Both the position numbers and the translations under genes were made by a program. Shown piece by piece: positions 33,529 to 44,915 of a stretch of DNA of 64,000 nucleotides. Position 1 is the first letter of the stretch. Every line of letters starts with the position of its first letter. The notes beneath the pieces were generated by a model, which saw nothing but the letters and a program-made list of their open reading frames with translations, was not told the origin of the DNA and made no database searches. Source of the stretch: Welwitschia mirabilis (taxonomy: Eukaryota; Gnetophyta; Gnetopsida; Welwitschiales); the NCBI GenBank assembly GCA_051453625.1, contig JBOZIK010000001.1:53866361-53930360 (forward strand). Reading direction: 5' to 3'.

Positions 33529-34705
33529 TGTTGTGATGCCAAAATGTATGTTTGTAATAGGGTATTTTGAGTAGTTTGGAAAGACATTTAGACAGGTTTA
33601 AATACAAAACAATAATTATTGAGAGTCAAGGAGAAAATCACAGAAATGCATAAATACCAGTACTTTTGGAGGAATCTCAGATTAATTTTGATACTTACCT
33701 TTTAAGAAGGAATTAATAAGATTTAAGGCTAATTTAACTTGATAAAGAACTTCAATAAGGCTATCATTCCATTCATTTTCCAGACAACATACAAGAACAA
33801 CACCACTTACATGCTGACTAGGATGTTGACTGGGTCAACATGAAGGATAAATATATAACTCTGTTAATATGGCATCATACCCACCATTATTTAGATAACC
33901 ACCAGGATGACCATCTAATTTTAGTTAATGTATCAACTTTATCGAACTTCTATAATGTGTCATACACCTTATTGTGTGTCATCAGGGTTTCTCATGCATC
34001 TGTTAGATTTGCTACTATTAAAGTCTATTATTATTAATAAATACTACCTTCACCCTCAACTTTAATCATCTTCATTGCACTAGAAATTCTCATGATAACA
34101 AATTGAAGGGTCAGAGGTCCATTCAATAATTCCTTGGTGTTGGGTTATGTATCCTTCATTGAGGTGCTACTAATTTATAATAGGATGTTAGTTCAAATTT
34201 TAATGGAAATATTATTTTATTTTTATTTATATTTATGTGCATCTCCCTTATGGTTTATGTTGCTTTTTATTCCATGACATCTTCATCTGAGCAACCTTTG
34301 TTAACGTTGAAATCGTTAGTTAGGATCTTGCATTGTATTTTATGTTTCATAGACTAAATCATTACATGTTTTTATATTATGTCTGATGCACTTGATAGCT
34401 TAGGTTAGTTTTGGTTAGTCACAATTTGCCTGATTGACCTAGGTTATGTAGGATCAATCTTGATGACAGAGATTTGGTAGTCAAATAGATATTGCATCTA
34501 GGGTAGTTTACCTTGTGTGTTTACTTTTCTTGCATTGTTGATTTTCATTTTTGAGCCTTTACTTCCTAAAAAGTAATTATCTATCTTCAAGCCTAAAGCC
34601 TTTGACAGATTACAACATTCGGATCCACTCTCAGTTTGTGCATATATTTATAATTGACAGGATTTGATAAAGGACATAATGTTTGCATAAATACACACTG
34701 CAACA
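33529..34705 (+). repeat. 5' LTR of gypsy-type element
   Basis: TGTTGTGATGCC start and CAACA end; aligns with 41510-42739 and 14041-15293. Confidence 0.88.
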
Positions 34706-34724
34706 TCTTGGCATCATTGTCAAG
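34706..34724 (+). other. Decayed primer-binding site (tRNA-Asp type)
   Basis: TCTTGGCATCATTGTCAAG follows the LTR end. It is the TGGCGCCGTTGCCGGGG site of Athila-like plant elements with transitions at nearly every C or G of the CpG/CpCpG positions, the pattern left by deaminated methylcytosine. Confidence 0.8.
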
Positions 34725-35447
34725 TAAGGCCACAAGAAGTTTGAGAATTATCATTACCTAGATAAGTGCTTTTGATTTTGATTCATGTATTTGTTCATAG
34801 TAGTATTATATTTTTATTGTAAATATCATAATATTTCTTTCTACATCTTTTTGAATTTTTTATTTTTTATTCTCTGTTTTTAAGACCTATTGTACTATCT
34901 ATTATCCAGGTAATACAAATGGATGACAGCCTAGGATTAGGATTTTCTATTATTTTTTTCTTTTTTTTGGTAGGTTTGTTTTTAGTTTTCGCCACATAAT
35001 AAGTTAATATTATCTCCTCTTGTCTGGATGACACTGGAAGATAACTGACAGTGTGTTTTTGCTCTGGATTTTGATGATTCTATTTTCTATTTTTTTAATT
35101 TTTCTCTCTATTTTCTTATCATCCAAGATATCGTTTGACGATAAATGAGACAACAAATAATCAAACATTGTATTAAGCATGTAAGGACATGATAAAATCT
35201 AGTGAAAAGCTAAAATATTTGAGGGAATAAAGATTAATTAGAAAAATATCAGAAAAGGCTTACTCGATGAAAAATAAAAATAGGTATGCATACCCAGGTA
35301 TGTAATTTCCAAGATTTAAATAAAAGTTTTTCCTAATTTTATGATTTTCAAATCAAATCTTTCAAATAGCAATAGTGAACATAATAGAATAAGAGAAAAA
35401 TTGCTTGATCCCTTTCTTATTAATGAGTAGTATTACTTAATACAAAT

Positions 35448-37240
35448 ATGATGGAACCCTCTAATTCAACTAAAAATATTACTGTAAGAGGGACAATTTC
35501 TCGAAGGAGATGTGAAAGACAGAAATATTATAACTTATCTTCTAATGATGATCTAGAACTTAAAACTGTGAATTATTCTTATTCATCTTTCCCAACCACT
35601 ACTAAGAATAATGATAAAAGATCACTACAAAAAATATTGGCTGAAACGAGAGCTGAAGAAAGAAGAAGAAAACATAGAAATTCTAAGAATAATGGAAATA
35701 AAACACTTAGAAAAATATTTCAAGAATAATTTTGGGGAACTTTAAATGATGTTGAGACTAGGTCCTCTTCCTCTTTTCAAAATTCTTATTTTTCCATTCC
35801 TTCTTTTCAAACTTCAAATGAAAATAACAATGATGATTTACAACATTTTAGGGATTCCACCTCATCTAATAAACATCCTATAATCATTTTAGTGAATTCC
35901 AACAATCTCTTATGAGTTCCTTTGAAGAACAACCATCTTCCATATATTATTATGAAGAACAACCATGATCCATCCATTATCATGAAAAAGAAGACTCATC
36001 TACCACAAGTTACTATAAACAAAAAAATAACATAGTAATAGAAATGCTAAAGGAAATGAAAATGAGATAAGAAAATACCAATAAGAACTTAGAAAGTTTG
36101 ATTGAAATGTTTTAAAAAATTTATTACAAATTCAACAATCTCAAGGTTCTTTTACATAACAAATCTATCCTACTACATCTCACTTTGAAAAACATAAGGA
36201 GAACTTTGAAATAATAAGTAACAACAATTCTTACTTTAACATAGAAAATGAAAGTATGGATCAACCTACAACATCAAACTTATTAGAAGATGAATAACAA
36301 ATTAAAAAAATAATGATTCAACTCCATTATTTGATAATAAGGATGAAGATAATTATTTCTCAGATGATGAGCTAGGTTACAATTCCATTCAATTCCTATT
36401 AGAAAATGAATATGAAACAAAAGAATTAACTCATGAAAAATCTGAAAATATTTAAACCATAATAAACATGATGATTATATGTCTCCTTTTAATAAATATA
36501 ATGAAATAAAAAATAATAACATGCAAAAAAAATGAGGATGGTGAGGAAGAAGGTGACGATTATTTTGAAATATTAGATCATATCCCTAATTTTCACTTAC
36601 TTCATGATAAGGATGAAATATTTTAATATTAAAAGAAGTTCAACATATGAGATTAAACAAGAATTTAAGTAATCAAACAAATTGATGGAGAATTTACGTT
36701 ATGAGGGGATTCGTCCACTTCTGTCATCCGGATGACATTTTAAAATGATAGTCAGTAATAGCAAATCAACAATAAAAAATAAGGATTACAGTTTAGGATT
36801 AATAAAATTATTCAACAGAGAGGAAGAAGAGTTAACTTAGGAAATATTAAAAAATATTCCATTAACACAATAAGAAATTTTCCTTCTATAATATTTTTAA
36901 TGATCTTTTCAAGGAATCCACCTACTTAGAAAATAAAAATAATCCTCAAAAAAATAATAATAATAAGTTTAATAAAGAAGAGCAAGATATAGTCAATGAT
37001 ATTAACAAAGACAATGAAGAAGAGGAAGATATTATTAAAAAAACATAATGAAGAAAGTAAAGAAAACATTCAACCAAGTAATTATGAAGTCAATAATAAA
37101 AAGAAGAAAAATAAAGAAGAAGCAATTGAAAATCTAAAAAACTTAATAAAGAATGGACTTATACCTTTTAATGAAATAAACCAACTTGAAGAGTTTCCAC
37201 GTGTTTATCCATCTCTTTCACTTGTACTTCCATGAAAAAC
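35448..37240 (+). pseudogene. Unrecognised polar protein 1 of the gypsy-type element (broken)
   Basis: An ATG at 35448 opens a 93-residue frame (starts MMEPSNSTKNITVRGT, ends KTLRKIFQE). Similar Asn/Ser/Lys/Glu-rich frames continue with stops and shifts to about 37240 (79-residue frame at 36996-37235 ending EFPRVYPSLSLVLP). The composition suggests a long, mostly disordered charged protein in the gag position, but no gag motif or zinc knuckle is visible. No family recognised. Confidence 0.5.
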
Positions 37241-38063
37241 CTCAAATGATATTTGTTCTTTTACTCCTACTTCCACATTATCTTATGATCTTAACAATGA
37301 TACCCTTTCTGCCTCTCTTCTATTTGAACATTCAAGTAATTATCCAAATCACATTCTTCTCCTTAAATTTAATAAAACACATCATCTTAAGGAGTATACT
37401 TATCTCTCAATTTTTTTTTTTAAAACTTCATGTGCTACAAAAAGTAACGTCTTTTCTTCTTTTAAAAATTCAACTCTACCTTATGCTTTTAATGATTACT
37501 CTTTTAAAAAACAAGACTTGGGATTTCTTGGAACTTCAAACTGGGGCAAACCTTATCTTCTTGATCCAAATCCATGCTTATAATTAAATATTAATGAGCT
37601 TCTTAAATATGTTAAAATTATTTTAATCACTTACCCTAAGAAGTTTCTTTTAAAGTCTTAGATTCCAAATAATACCATTAATGTATCCCATGGTCAATGT
37701 AAAGCTTTGAATGAAATATATATTTCAAATTCTTTACATCCTGAGTTTGATAAGAGATTGTTTTTCTATGAGTTATATGAATTTTTTATCTTTTATATTG
37801 CTACTAAATCTTGTGGAAACAAAATTTCATTTGGTCATGCTAATTGGAAAAGATCTTATTTCTTTAATAAAAATCCGTTTCTTGAATTGAATGATAGAAA
37901 GCTTCTTAATCTTACTAGACATTATAAAGAGCCCTCAAAATATTCTTGGATACTTTCTTTGAGTACTTTCATGCATGTATTATATGATGATATTCATGAT
38001 TTACATCATTTCAATAATAGATTATTCTTCAGTGAGATTTATCATTCTTTATCTCTTCTTTAA
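37240..38063 (+). pseudogene. Unrecognised protein 2 of the gypsy-type element
   Basis: The frame continues after the previous one with few stops. The best preserved part is a 118-residue open frame (37707-38063) starting MNEIYISNSLHPEFDKRLFF, with the blocks 'NKISFGHANWKRSYFFNKNP' and 'KEPSKYSWILSLSTFMHVLY'. It is rich in aromatic residues, globular-looking and codes in the element's sense. It matches no retroelement protein I know. It could be a family-specific accessory domain. Confidence 0.5.
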
Positions 38064-41000
38064 AATTTGAAATTTATTCTATCAAAGTTTTATCCTTTTA
38101 TTGTTTTTACCTTCAATTGATTTTACTGAAAAATGATTGTATACCTTTATGTTTCATTAATTGGTGAATATTTGGTTTGGTTCTTATTTTTCTAAGAGAA
38201 TGCAATATCCTAGGACTATAGCCTTAAGAATAAATCTTTTTTTTCTTTCTTTTCAATAAAAGTATTTAATAGATTTTAGGATTTGAATAAATTTATTTTT
38301 AGTTTGCTTTGATATTTTCTTTTTGCTCTTATGTTTTTATGCTTTTGTCTTTGGTTTTTATTTTAAACAATAAATTAGTCTCTAGATGTTTAGCTTCTTA
38401 TCTTTTAGAGAAAGTACATTTTTAATGGATCACTTAAAATTTTTGATTTAAACACTAGGGAAATTTAAAAAAAATAAACAAATGTTAAAAATCCATGAAC
38501 CATCAAACTTTAAACATGATAGAAGCAATTGTTTTGAAAGTCATCCTACCATTGTTTGAATTCTTTTTGAGCTTATTCTTTTGATGAATGTCATGCTATC
38601 AATTAAACATATTTTAAACTTGACTTATGTTTTACTTTATGAAATTACCATGACTAGTAATTTTTACTTGGGCATTAAACTAATAAGATTGGATTCATCT
38701 AATCTTTAGACATTTAAATATCTATGAACTTTATTTGAAGAAAGATACTTCAATTTTTTGCATTTTTCTCTTAATGGTATGAGTCTTTAATTGTTGGGGG
38801 TGTTCTTTCTTTCTTTTATCTTATTTCTTTATCTTCGTCTTTGCGAGTGTGTGGTCATGTGCGATTTATTTTGAAAAAGTATGTTTACAAGGAAAAAAGA
38901 GAAAAATAAAAGAAGAATATGAAGAAGAAAAAAGAAGAAAGAAAAGAAAAAAAAAGAAGAGGAATATAATAACCGTGATCTATTGTTTTTATGCTAAATA
39001 CATGATCATCATGATGTTCTACTACATTAGAGTAAATTTTCCTGAGAGGGATCTTTGATAGTGTTGGCAGCTGTGGAAACTCAACTGAGGGATCAGTTGC
39101 CATGCTTCATGGATCCCTACTTCTCTAACTGTCTTTGCACTCCCCTCATCATGGATTAAAGTAAAATACTTTGAGGCTATGAGATTAGTGGCATTCCTTG
39201 TGTCATCAGAGGCATTTCTTNNNNNNNNNNNNNNNNNNNNNNNNNNNNNNNNNNNNNNNNNNNNNNNNNNNNNNNNNNNNNNNNNNNNNNNNNNNNNNNN
39301 NNNNNNNNNNNNNNNNNNNNNNNNNNNNNNNNNNNNNNNNNNNNNNNNNNNNNNNNNNNNNNNNNNNNNNNNNNNNNNNNNNNNNNNNNNNNNNNNNNNN
39401 NNNNNNNNNNNNNNNNNNNNNNNNNNNNNNNNNNNNNNNNNNNNNNNNNNNNNNNNNNNNNNNNNNNNNNNNNNNNNNNNNNNNNNNNNNNNNNNNNNNN
39501 NNNNNNNNNNNNNNNNNNNNNNNNNNNNNNNNNNNNNNNNNNNNNNNNNNNNNNNNNNNNNNNNNNNNNNNNNNNNNNNNNNNNNNNNNNNNNNNNNNNN
39601 NNNNNNNNNNNNNNNNNNNNNNNNNNNNNNNNNNNNNNNNNNNNNNNNNNNNNGGAGGTCGATTGGCCATGATTTATGAGTTCTTACTTCTCTGACTATG
39701 GTTGTATTCCCTTTATTATGGATTAAAATAAAATACTTTAAGGCTATGTAATTAGTGATATTCCTGATGTCATCAGAGGCATTGATTATATCCTAGACTC
39801 ATTGTGCTTACAACATTACCACATGGTCATTTCACTTTTAGGGATTTAGGTGTGTTTTGAGGTGTTAGCAGGTAAGTTCATTTTTGACATCTTTTGATTT
39901 TATCATTTATTGTTTGAAAACATTAGTTTCTTATCATCGCCATAATCACTACCTATTTGAGAGGTACTTTATAGAGTTTTCCCATTATGTCATGCATCCT
40001 TCATCAGGTGATTTTATGATTTCTTTCATGAGAGTTTGCTATGTTTGAATTTAGAATAGATACACAATCTTATTCATATTCCTAAGTTATCCATTTTTTT
40101 TTTATTTTCCTTAGTTGTTTTCTAGATATTTCAAAGTTATTTTTGTATTTTTTATCACAAATTCTTAGGAATTAATCATTTAGTAGTTATCTTATTGATT
40201 TTTATTTTCATTTGTCACTTTTCTTCCTCGAAGTGAATTTTCTTTTTACAAATAAATTTTCTTAGTTTTTTATGCTAATTTTTCCCATTTATTCTTTTAA
40301 ATATTTTTAGTTTAGTTATCTTTTTTTTTTGAGTTTTAACACATCCAATACTATTTTTCAATGATTATGAGTTTATGACACATTTTGTTTATCTTTCTTA
40401 GCTTGATGAATTCACTTCCTTTATCATGCCTTTATTTATTATGATTATTAACCATTTCCCATCTTTCAGACTCTCTCATATCTTTCTGAAATCTACTTAA
40501 TGCTATGTAAGCTTAACTAATTTTGCTGATCATTCCAACTTGTTGTTCAGATAACTAGATGGATGACATACATATATTTTTTGAGTATTAACTTTTTTAT
40601 CTTTCATCTTTTTCATCTTTTTATGACCTTTCTTTTCATGCATAAAATACTATTTCTACCCTACCTATATTGCTTACTTATACTTAAACTTGATCTTTTT
40701 AATCTTACTTTAATGTAAGACGAGACGTATTGATTCACCTAAAGGAGCAGGACATATATTTTGAGATATTTTGAGCAAAACTAAAAATTTTTAAGAGTTA
40801 TTTTTACATTTCCATGAGACATATCTATAATGTACTGATCTATTTCTAATGCCTATTATTTAAGTAATATAAATTATGGATAATGTTTAGTGAAACATGT
40901 ACTTAACAGCAACATACTTGTAGTATGTTTTTCTTGTAGAAATAATACAAGCAATTCATGAGACCATCAATAAAAGGAATAATGTTATGATTGATTATTT

Positions 41001-41497
41001 TTGGTATATTTCCCTTATAAATTATGCTTATAAACTTAGTGTTTGATCTATAAATATCCTTTTTGAGTTTTACTTTTTCTAATTATATATGCACATTAGT
41101 TATCTAAGTTATTATGGTCATATTTTATGATTATTATTTTTGTTATGATATCCAATATCTATCTTTTTGATATGCTAAATGTTTTAAGTGGGGGTCTAAT
41201 ACACTAGTAAGTATTTTGATCTTAGTTTTTGACAAGCATGATTATAGGTAATTAATTTTATATATTGAGTTTTAAAAAGCCTATCATTCCTATTATCATC
41301 CACATGACAGTCTGAATGACACCATAGTCACTCCATCTACCAAGGTAAAATGTTTTAGTTTATTTAATTTTGTGATTTAATTCTGCACACTAAGATTTAT
41401 GAACTTGAATTAGATATTCCTAAATAGTGTTTTATCTTAGTCAATTAGCCTCGCTATTATAGTTGTCCACTAACTTTATCAGGGAATGACAAGGCTA
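38064..41497 (+). other. Non-coding 3' internal region of gypsy-type element
   Basis: Long AT-rich spacer. Contains a GAA/AGAAGAAA purine stretch (38890-38965). A repeated block lies on either side of the 433-N gap: GATTAAAGTAAAATACTTTGAGG near 39153-39175 and again near 39720-39743. No coding motifs seen. Confidence 0.6.
39221..39653. other. Assembly gap (433 N) flanked by tandem-repeat sequence
   Basis: About 130 bases before the gap recur, diverged, after it (39654-39785), so the gap probably hides part of a tandem array with units of roughly 0.6 kb. Confidence 0.9.
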
Positions 41498-41509
41498 AAT
41501 GGGGGGCTA
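41498..41509 (+). other. Polypurine tract of gypsy-type element
   Basis: AAATGGGGGGCTA immediately precedes the 3' LTR; the truncated relative has AAGTAAGGGGCTA before its LTR at 14041. Confidence 0.8.
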
Positions 41510-42739
41510 TCTTGTGATGTCAAATTGTATGTTTTTAACAGGGTACTTTAAGTAGTTTTGCAAGAAATTTAGATAGGTTAAAGCACAAAATGATAATTAT
41601 TAAGAGTCAAGGATAAAATCATAAAAATGCACAAATACAAATACTTTTAGAGGCATTTCAGATTAATTTTAATACTTTACATTTTGAGGAGGAATTAATG
41701 ATCTTCAAGACCAATTTAACTTAATAAAGAACTCCAAGAAGGTTATCGTCCCATCCATCATTTGGATGACATACAAGGACGACACCACTTGCATGCTGAC
41801 TAGGATGTTGATTAGGCTAACTTGAGGATAAATATAGAACTTTATTAATGTGGCATCGTCTCCACCATTATTCGAATAACCACCAAGACGACCATCTAAT
41901 TTTAGTTAATGTACCAACTTCATAAAACTTTTATAGTGTGTCATATGCCTTCTTTAATGCCCTTAGGTTTTCTCATGCATCTATTAGATTTTCTATTATT
42001 AGAGTCTATTTTTGTTAATAAATACTTCTTTATCCTCAACTCCAATCATCTTTGTTGCACTTAAAATTCTTGTGATAGGAGATAAAAGGGTTGGAGGTCC
42101 ATCCAATAACTGCAGAGAGGGGTCTTCCTTGTTGTTGGGCTATGTCTCATTTATTGCGTGCTGTTTCTTTATAATAGGATGTTGGTTCAACTTTTAATGG
42201 AACATTCTTTTAGTTTTAATCATATCTATATGCATCACCCTTATGGTTTATGTTGCTCTTGATTCTGTGACAGCTTCATCTGTGATATAGATCATAAGGG
42301 AAATGTTTGTTAAGGTTGAAATCATTAGTTTAGGATCTTGCATTATACCTTATATTTCATAGATTAAATCATTGCATGTTTGTATATTCTATATGATGCA
42401 CTTAATAGCTTAGGTTGGTTTTGGTTAGTAACAATTTCCTTGATTGATCTAAGTTATGTAGGGCTGATCTTGGTGACAGAGGTTTGGTAGTCAAATAAAA
42501 ATTGCATCTAGGATAGTTTGCATTTTAATCGTCTGTTTACTTTTCTTACACTATTGATTTTTATTTTTAAACCTTTACTTGATAAAAAGAAATTCTCTAG
42601 CTTTAAACCTAGCGTCTTCGATATATTTTGACATCTGGGTTCACTCTCATCTATATTAGTATGTTGTATTTATGCATATATTTGTGATTGATAGGATTTG
42701 ATAAATGACATAACATTTGCATAAATATGTACCACAACA
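41510..42739 (+). repeat. 3' LTR of gypsy-type element
   Basis: Collinear with the 5' LTR; the first TG has mutated to TC, and the CAACA end is intact. Confidence 0.88.
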
Positions 42740-43387
42740 AAATTCAACCATTTAGTTTAAAATGCATCATCATGATAATATCATGAAGAAGTTACTTGAA
42801 CTAATGAGATCAGTTTATCAATATCTTACTACTAAGTTGTTATGTACATATATCACAATAGAGATAAATAAAAAGAGTGGTAAACATGATATAAATTAGA
42901 TGAGACACTAAATAATACTTATTTCTAAGTACTTTTAGTTATTCTGATTTATGTTTAGCTATATAAATAAGAGCAAATAGAAATAATATCACTTTTTTAA
43001 GTAATAAATCATGTACAAAATAATACTCAAAATATGCTTTTCATCTTAATATTAAAATATCAATTATTATATAAAGATGCACTAAGGATTTTGTTTTTCT
43101 TTGCAGCTAAAAATTTTAGACTATGGAAAATGCTATTCTGCCCTTTGTAGGATAGCTAGAGCTCCCTTTCTTGACCTTCTTATTGTCTCTATTTCTAGAA
43201 ATTTTACCCAAAAGAATTCCCACTTTTGGTGGTAATCCCCTTTTTATACCCCTTTCTGTTTTTTTGTTTTCTTTCTTTGCTTCTGATGGATAGCTCTATA
43301 GTTGAGGTTGTTACTATTGTTTTGCTGCCTCAGCCTTCCCTCTCATCTTCATGCTAAATGGCATTTTATATCTATAACATAATAACA

Positions 43388-43389
<2 letters not shown>

Positions 43390-43446
<57 letters not shown>
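43390..43446 (+). repeat. (CA)n microsatellite
   Basis: 57 bases of pure AC dinucleotide; the corresponding site of F copy 1 (near 13080) has only a short TATATA. Confidence 0.98.
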
Positions 43447-43451
<5 letters not shown>

Positions 43452-43690
43452 ACTAACATACTAACAAACTAATCTATTAGTTAGTGAGTCCATTAACTAA
43501 ATTTATAAAGAAAAATACCTATTTTTATTCAAAATGTATAATAAAAAGAAAAGAAAACATTTTATTAATAATCAAAGTTTACATCAAAATTAATCATCAT
43601 CAATTTCCCCCAAGCCTAAGGTTTTTTTAGTTTCTTAACAAATAAATATATATAAAATAGAGAGATATTTGGGTTAGGATTCTTAAAACA

Positions 43691-43985
43691 CTAAAGTTTA
43701 GAAGGATAGATCTCTCTTAGCACATTCACAATAAAAAAACTTAGTAAAGTAGAAGCTGCAGATTCTTGTACTGCAATTTCAGTACTTTGTAATTGCCCTT
43801 GCTTTTTAAACTTAAAATTAGTACTTTTAATCTCAATAATTACATAAATGTGATCATGATTATCTTGACTTACATTAATCACTTTATATTCTATATACCA
43901 TGAATTTCTTGTGCAAAATTCATGAAGCTCTACACAAGAACTCCTTATTGAGGAAATTCCTTGTAGAAATATAACCTATTTTCTT
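43691..43985 (-). pseudogene. Exon-like segment resembling a dsRNA-binding domain (F copy 2)
   Basis: On -, after ...CTACAAG (possible 3' splice site), the frame reads ISSIRSSCVELHEFCTRNSW, then YIEYKVINVSQDNHDHIY, VIIEIKSTNFKFKKQGQ and LQSTEIAVQESAASTLLSFF, and stops at 43691. There is no stop inside. 'LHEFCTRNSW..EYKV' followed by 'IEIK' and a terminal helix with ESAASTLL has the spacing of a double-stranded-RNA-binding motif. The homologous segment in copy 1 keeps the same frame with two stops. No signal of a complete gene around it. It could be a captured fragment of a Dicer-like or RNase III-like gene; this is inference. Confidence 0.45.
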
Positions 43986-44115
43986 TGATTGATTTTACTT
44001 ATTTATTTCTTAGGTGCTTTTCTCTTACTAGTAAAACCTATTTTTATAATATTTATTTCATCCAACTATTTATTAATCTACTCCCTAGAAAGTACCATTT
44101 ACATTTAATTAGAGC

Positions 44116-44370
44116 CACTACAAGAAATAGGCCTTTTTAAGGTGTTTATTTAAATAAACACCTTAATTATAAGGCATTCTAAGACATACATTTTAATAAA
44201 TGCTTAAAATTAAAAAATAATAATCTTTTTAAGGTGTTTTTTGGAATAAATTCCTTAAAGTTCCCCTTGAAACATCTTTAATGTGTTTACAAATCAATGT
44301 CTTAAATGTCAGTGGTCTTTTAAGGTGATTCACCAAATAAATTCCTTAAAAACCATGTCTATTAAAAGCT
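44116..44370 (+). repeat. CACTA left terminal and subterminal repeats
   Basis: Terminal CACTACAAGAAA, then TTTTTAAGGTGTTTA units and their complements (AAACACCTTAA, TTCCTTAAA). Confidence 0.88.
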
Positions 44371-44905
44371 AAATAACTATGCATTATCAAAAAAATTCCT
44401 CATGCATTACTTCCAAGCATGGACCATTGCATGAGAATGCAATGTAGAGTAGGGGCGTGACTGCTGTAGGTTCACAAGAAGAAAGAGCCTTCATAGGTGC
44501 TAATAACCTAGTACACAGGCTTGTGGTTTTCATGGATAAAGCTTCTGAAAGACACCAATGGTGAGCAGAAGAATGGGTCCAAGGAATGAGATACGAGCAT
44601 GAGAGGCATCATCCTATCTTTTGGTGTTTGCTCATGGATGCATGTCTTTAAGCTCTACATCATGATAGGCATATTCTTATGAGATTAGCTGGTAAGTCCT
44701 CCTGAATTTAGATCAGGCCTCATCCTTATGCTTTTATTGAGTAAGAACTTAAAGTAGGGTTTTAGGATATGTTGAAGGCAAGGTTTGTTTGTCTAACTGG
44801 ACGTTTTTGGTTATGGTCACATGAAATAAATTCTATATTTCAAAGTAGGAAGAGCTTTTTTGGGTTATCCAAGTGCTACTTCATACTCGTTTATTTTCTC
44901 CTTCC

Positions 44906-44915
44906 NNNNNNNNNN
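44906..44915. other. Assembly gap (10 N)
   Basis: Placeholder gap. Confidence 0.99.

Larger units (their letters stand above)
33529..42739 (+). mobile_element. Gypsy-type (Athila-like priming) LTR element without recognisable pol
   Basis: Two LTRs (33529-34705 and 41510-42739) with TGTTG...CAACA ends, a decayed primer site right after the first and a purine tract right before the second. The element sits inside repeat F copy 2, and the uninterrupted sequence is in F copy 1 near 13725. Flanks ACATT (33524-33528) and AAATT (42740-42744) are a 5-bp target duplication with one mismatch. The 6.8-kb internal region encodes unfamiliar proteins only; I see no protease, reverse transcriptase, RNase H or integrase motifs, so it is a large non-autonomous element or an internally replaced one. 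Confidence 0.85.
42740..44115 (-). repeat. Repeat F, copy 2, central part
   Basis: Reverse complement of 12577-13725 (copy 1, right part) and 4845-5235 (copy 1, left part), joined without the copia element. Bounded by the gypsy-type insertion on the left and the CACTA insertion on the right. Confidence 0.82.

Noticed and set aside
36724-36737. Perfect palindrome GTCATCCGGATGAC as a regulatory site
   Set aside because: Related CATCC/GGATG words recur throughout the gypsy-type family; too little to call a specific site.
38849-39058. Lys-Arg-rich 69-residue open frame
   Set aside because: Product of an A/G-rich simple-sequence stretch.
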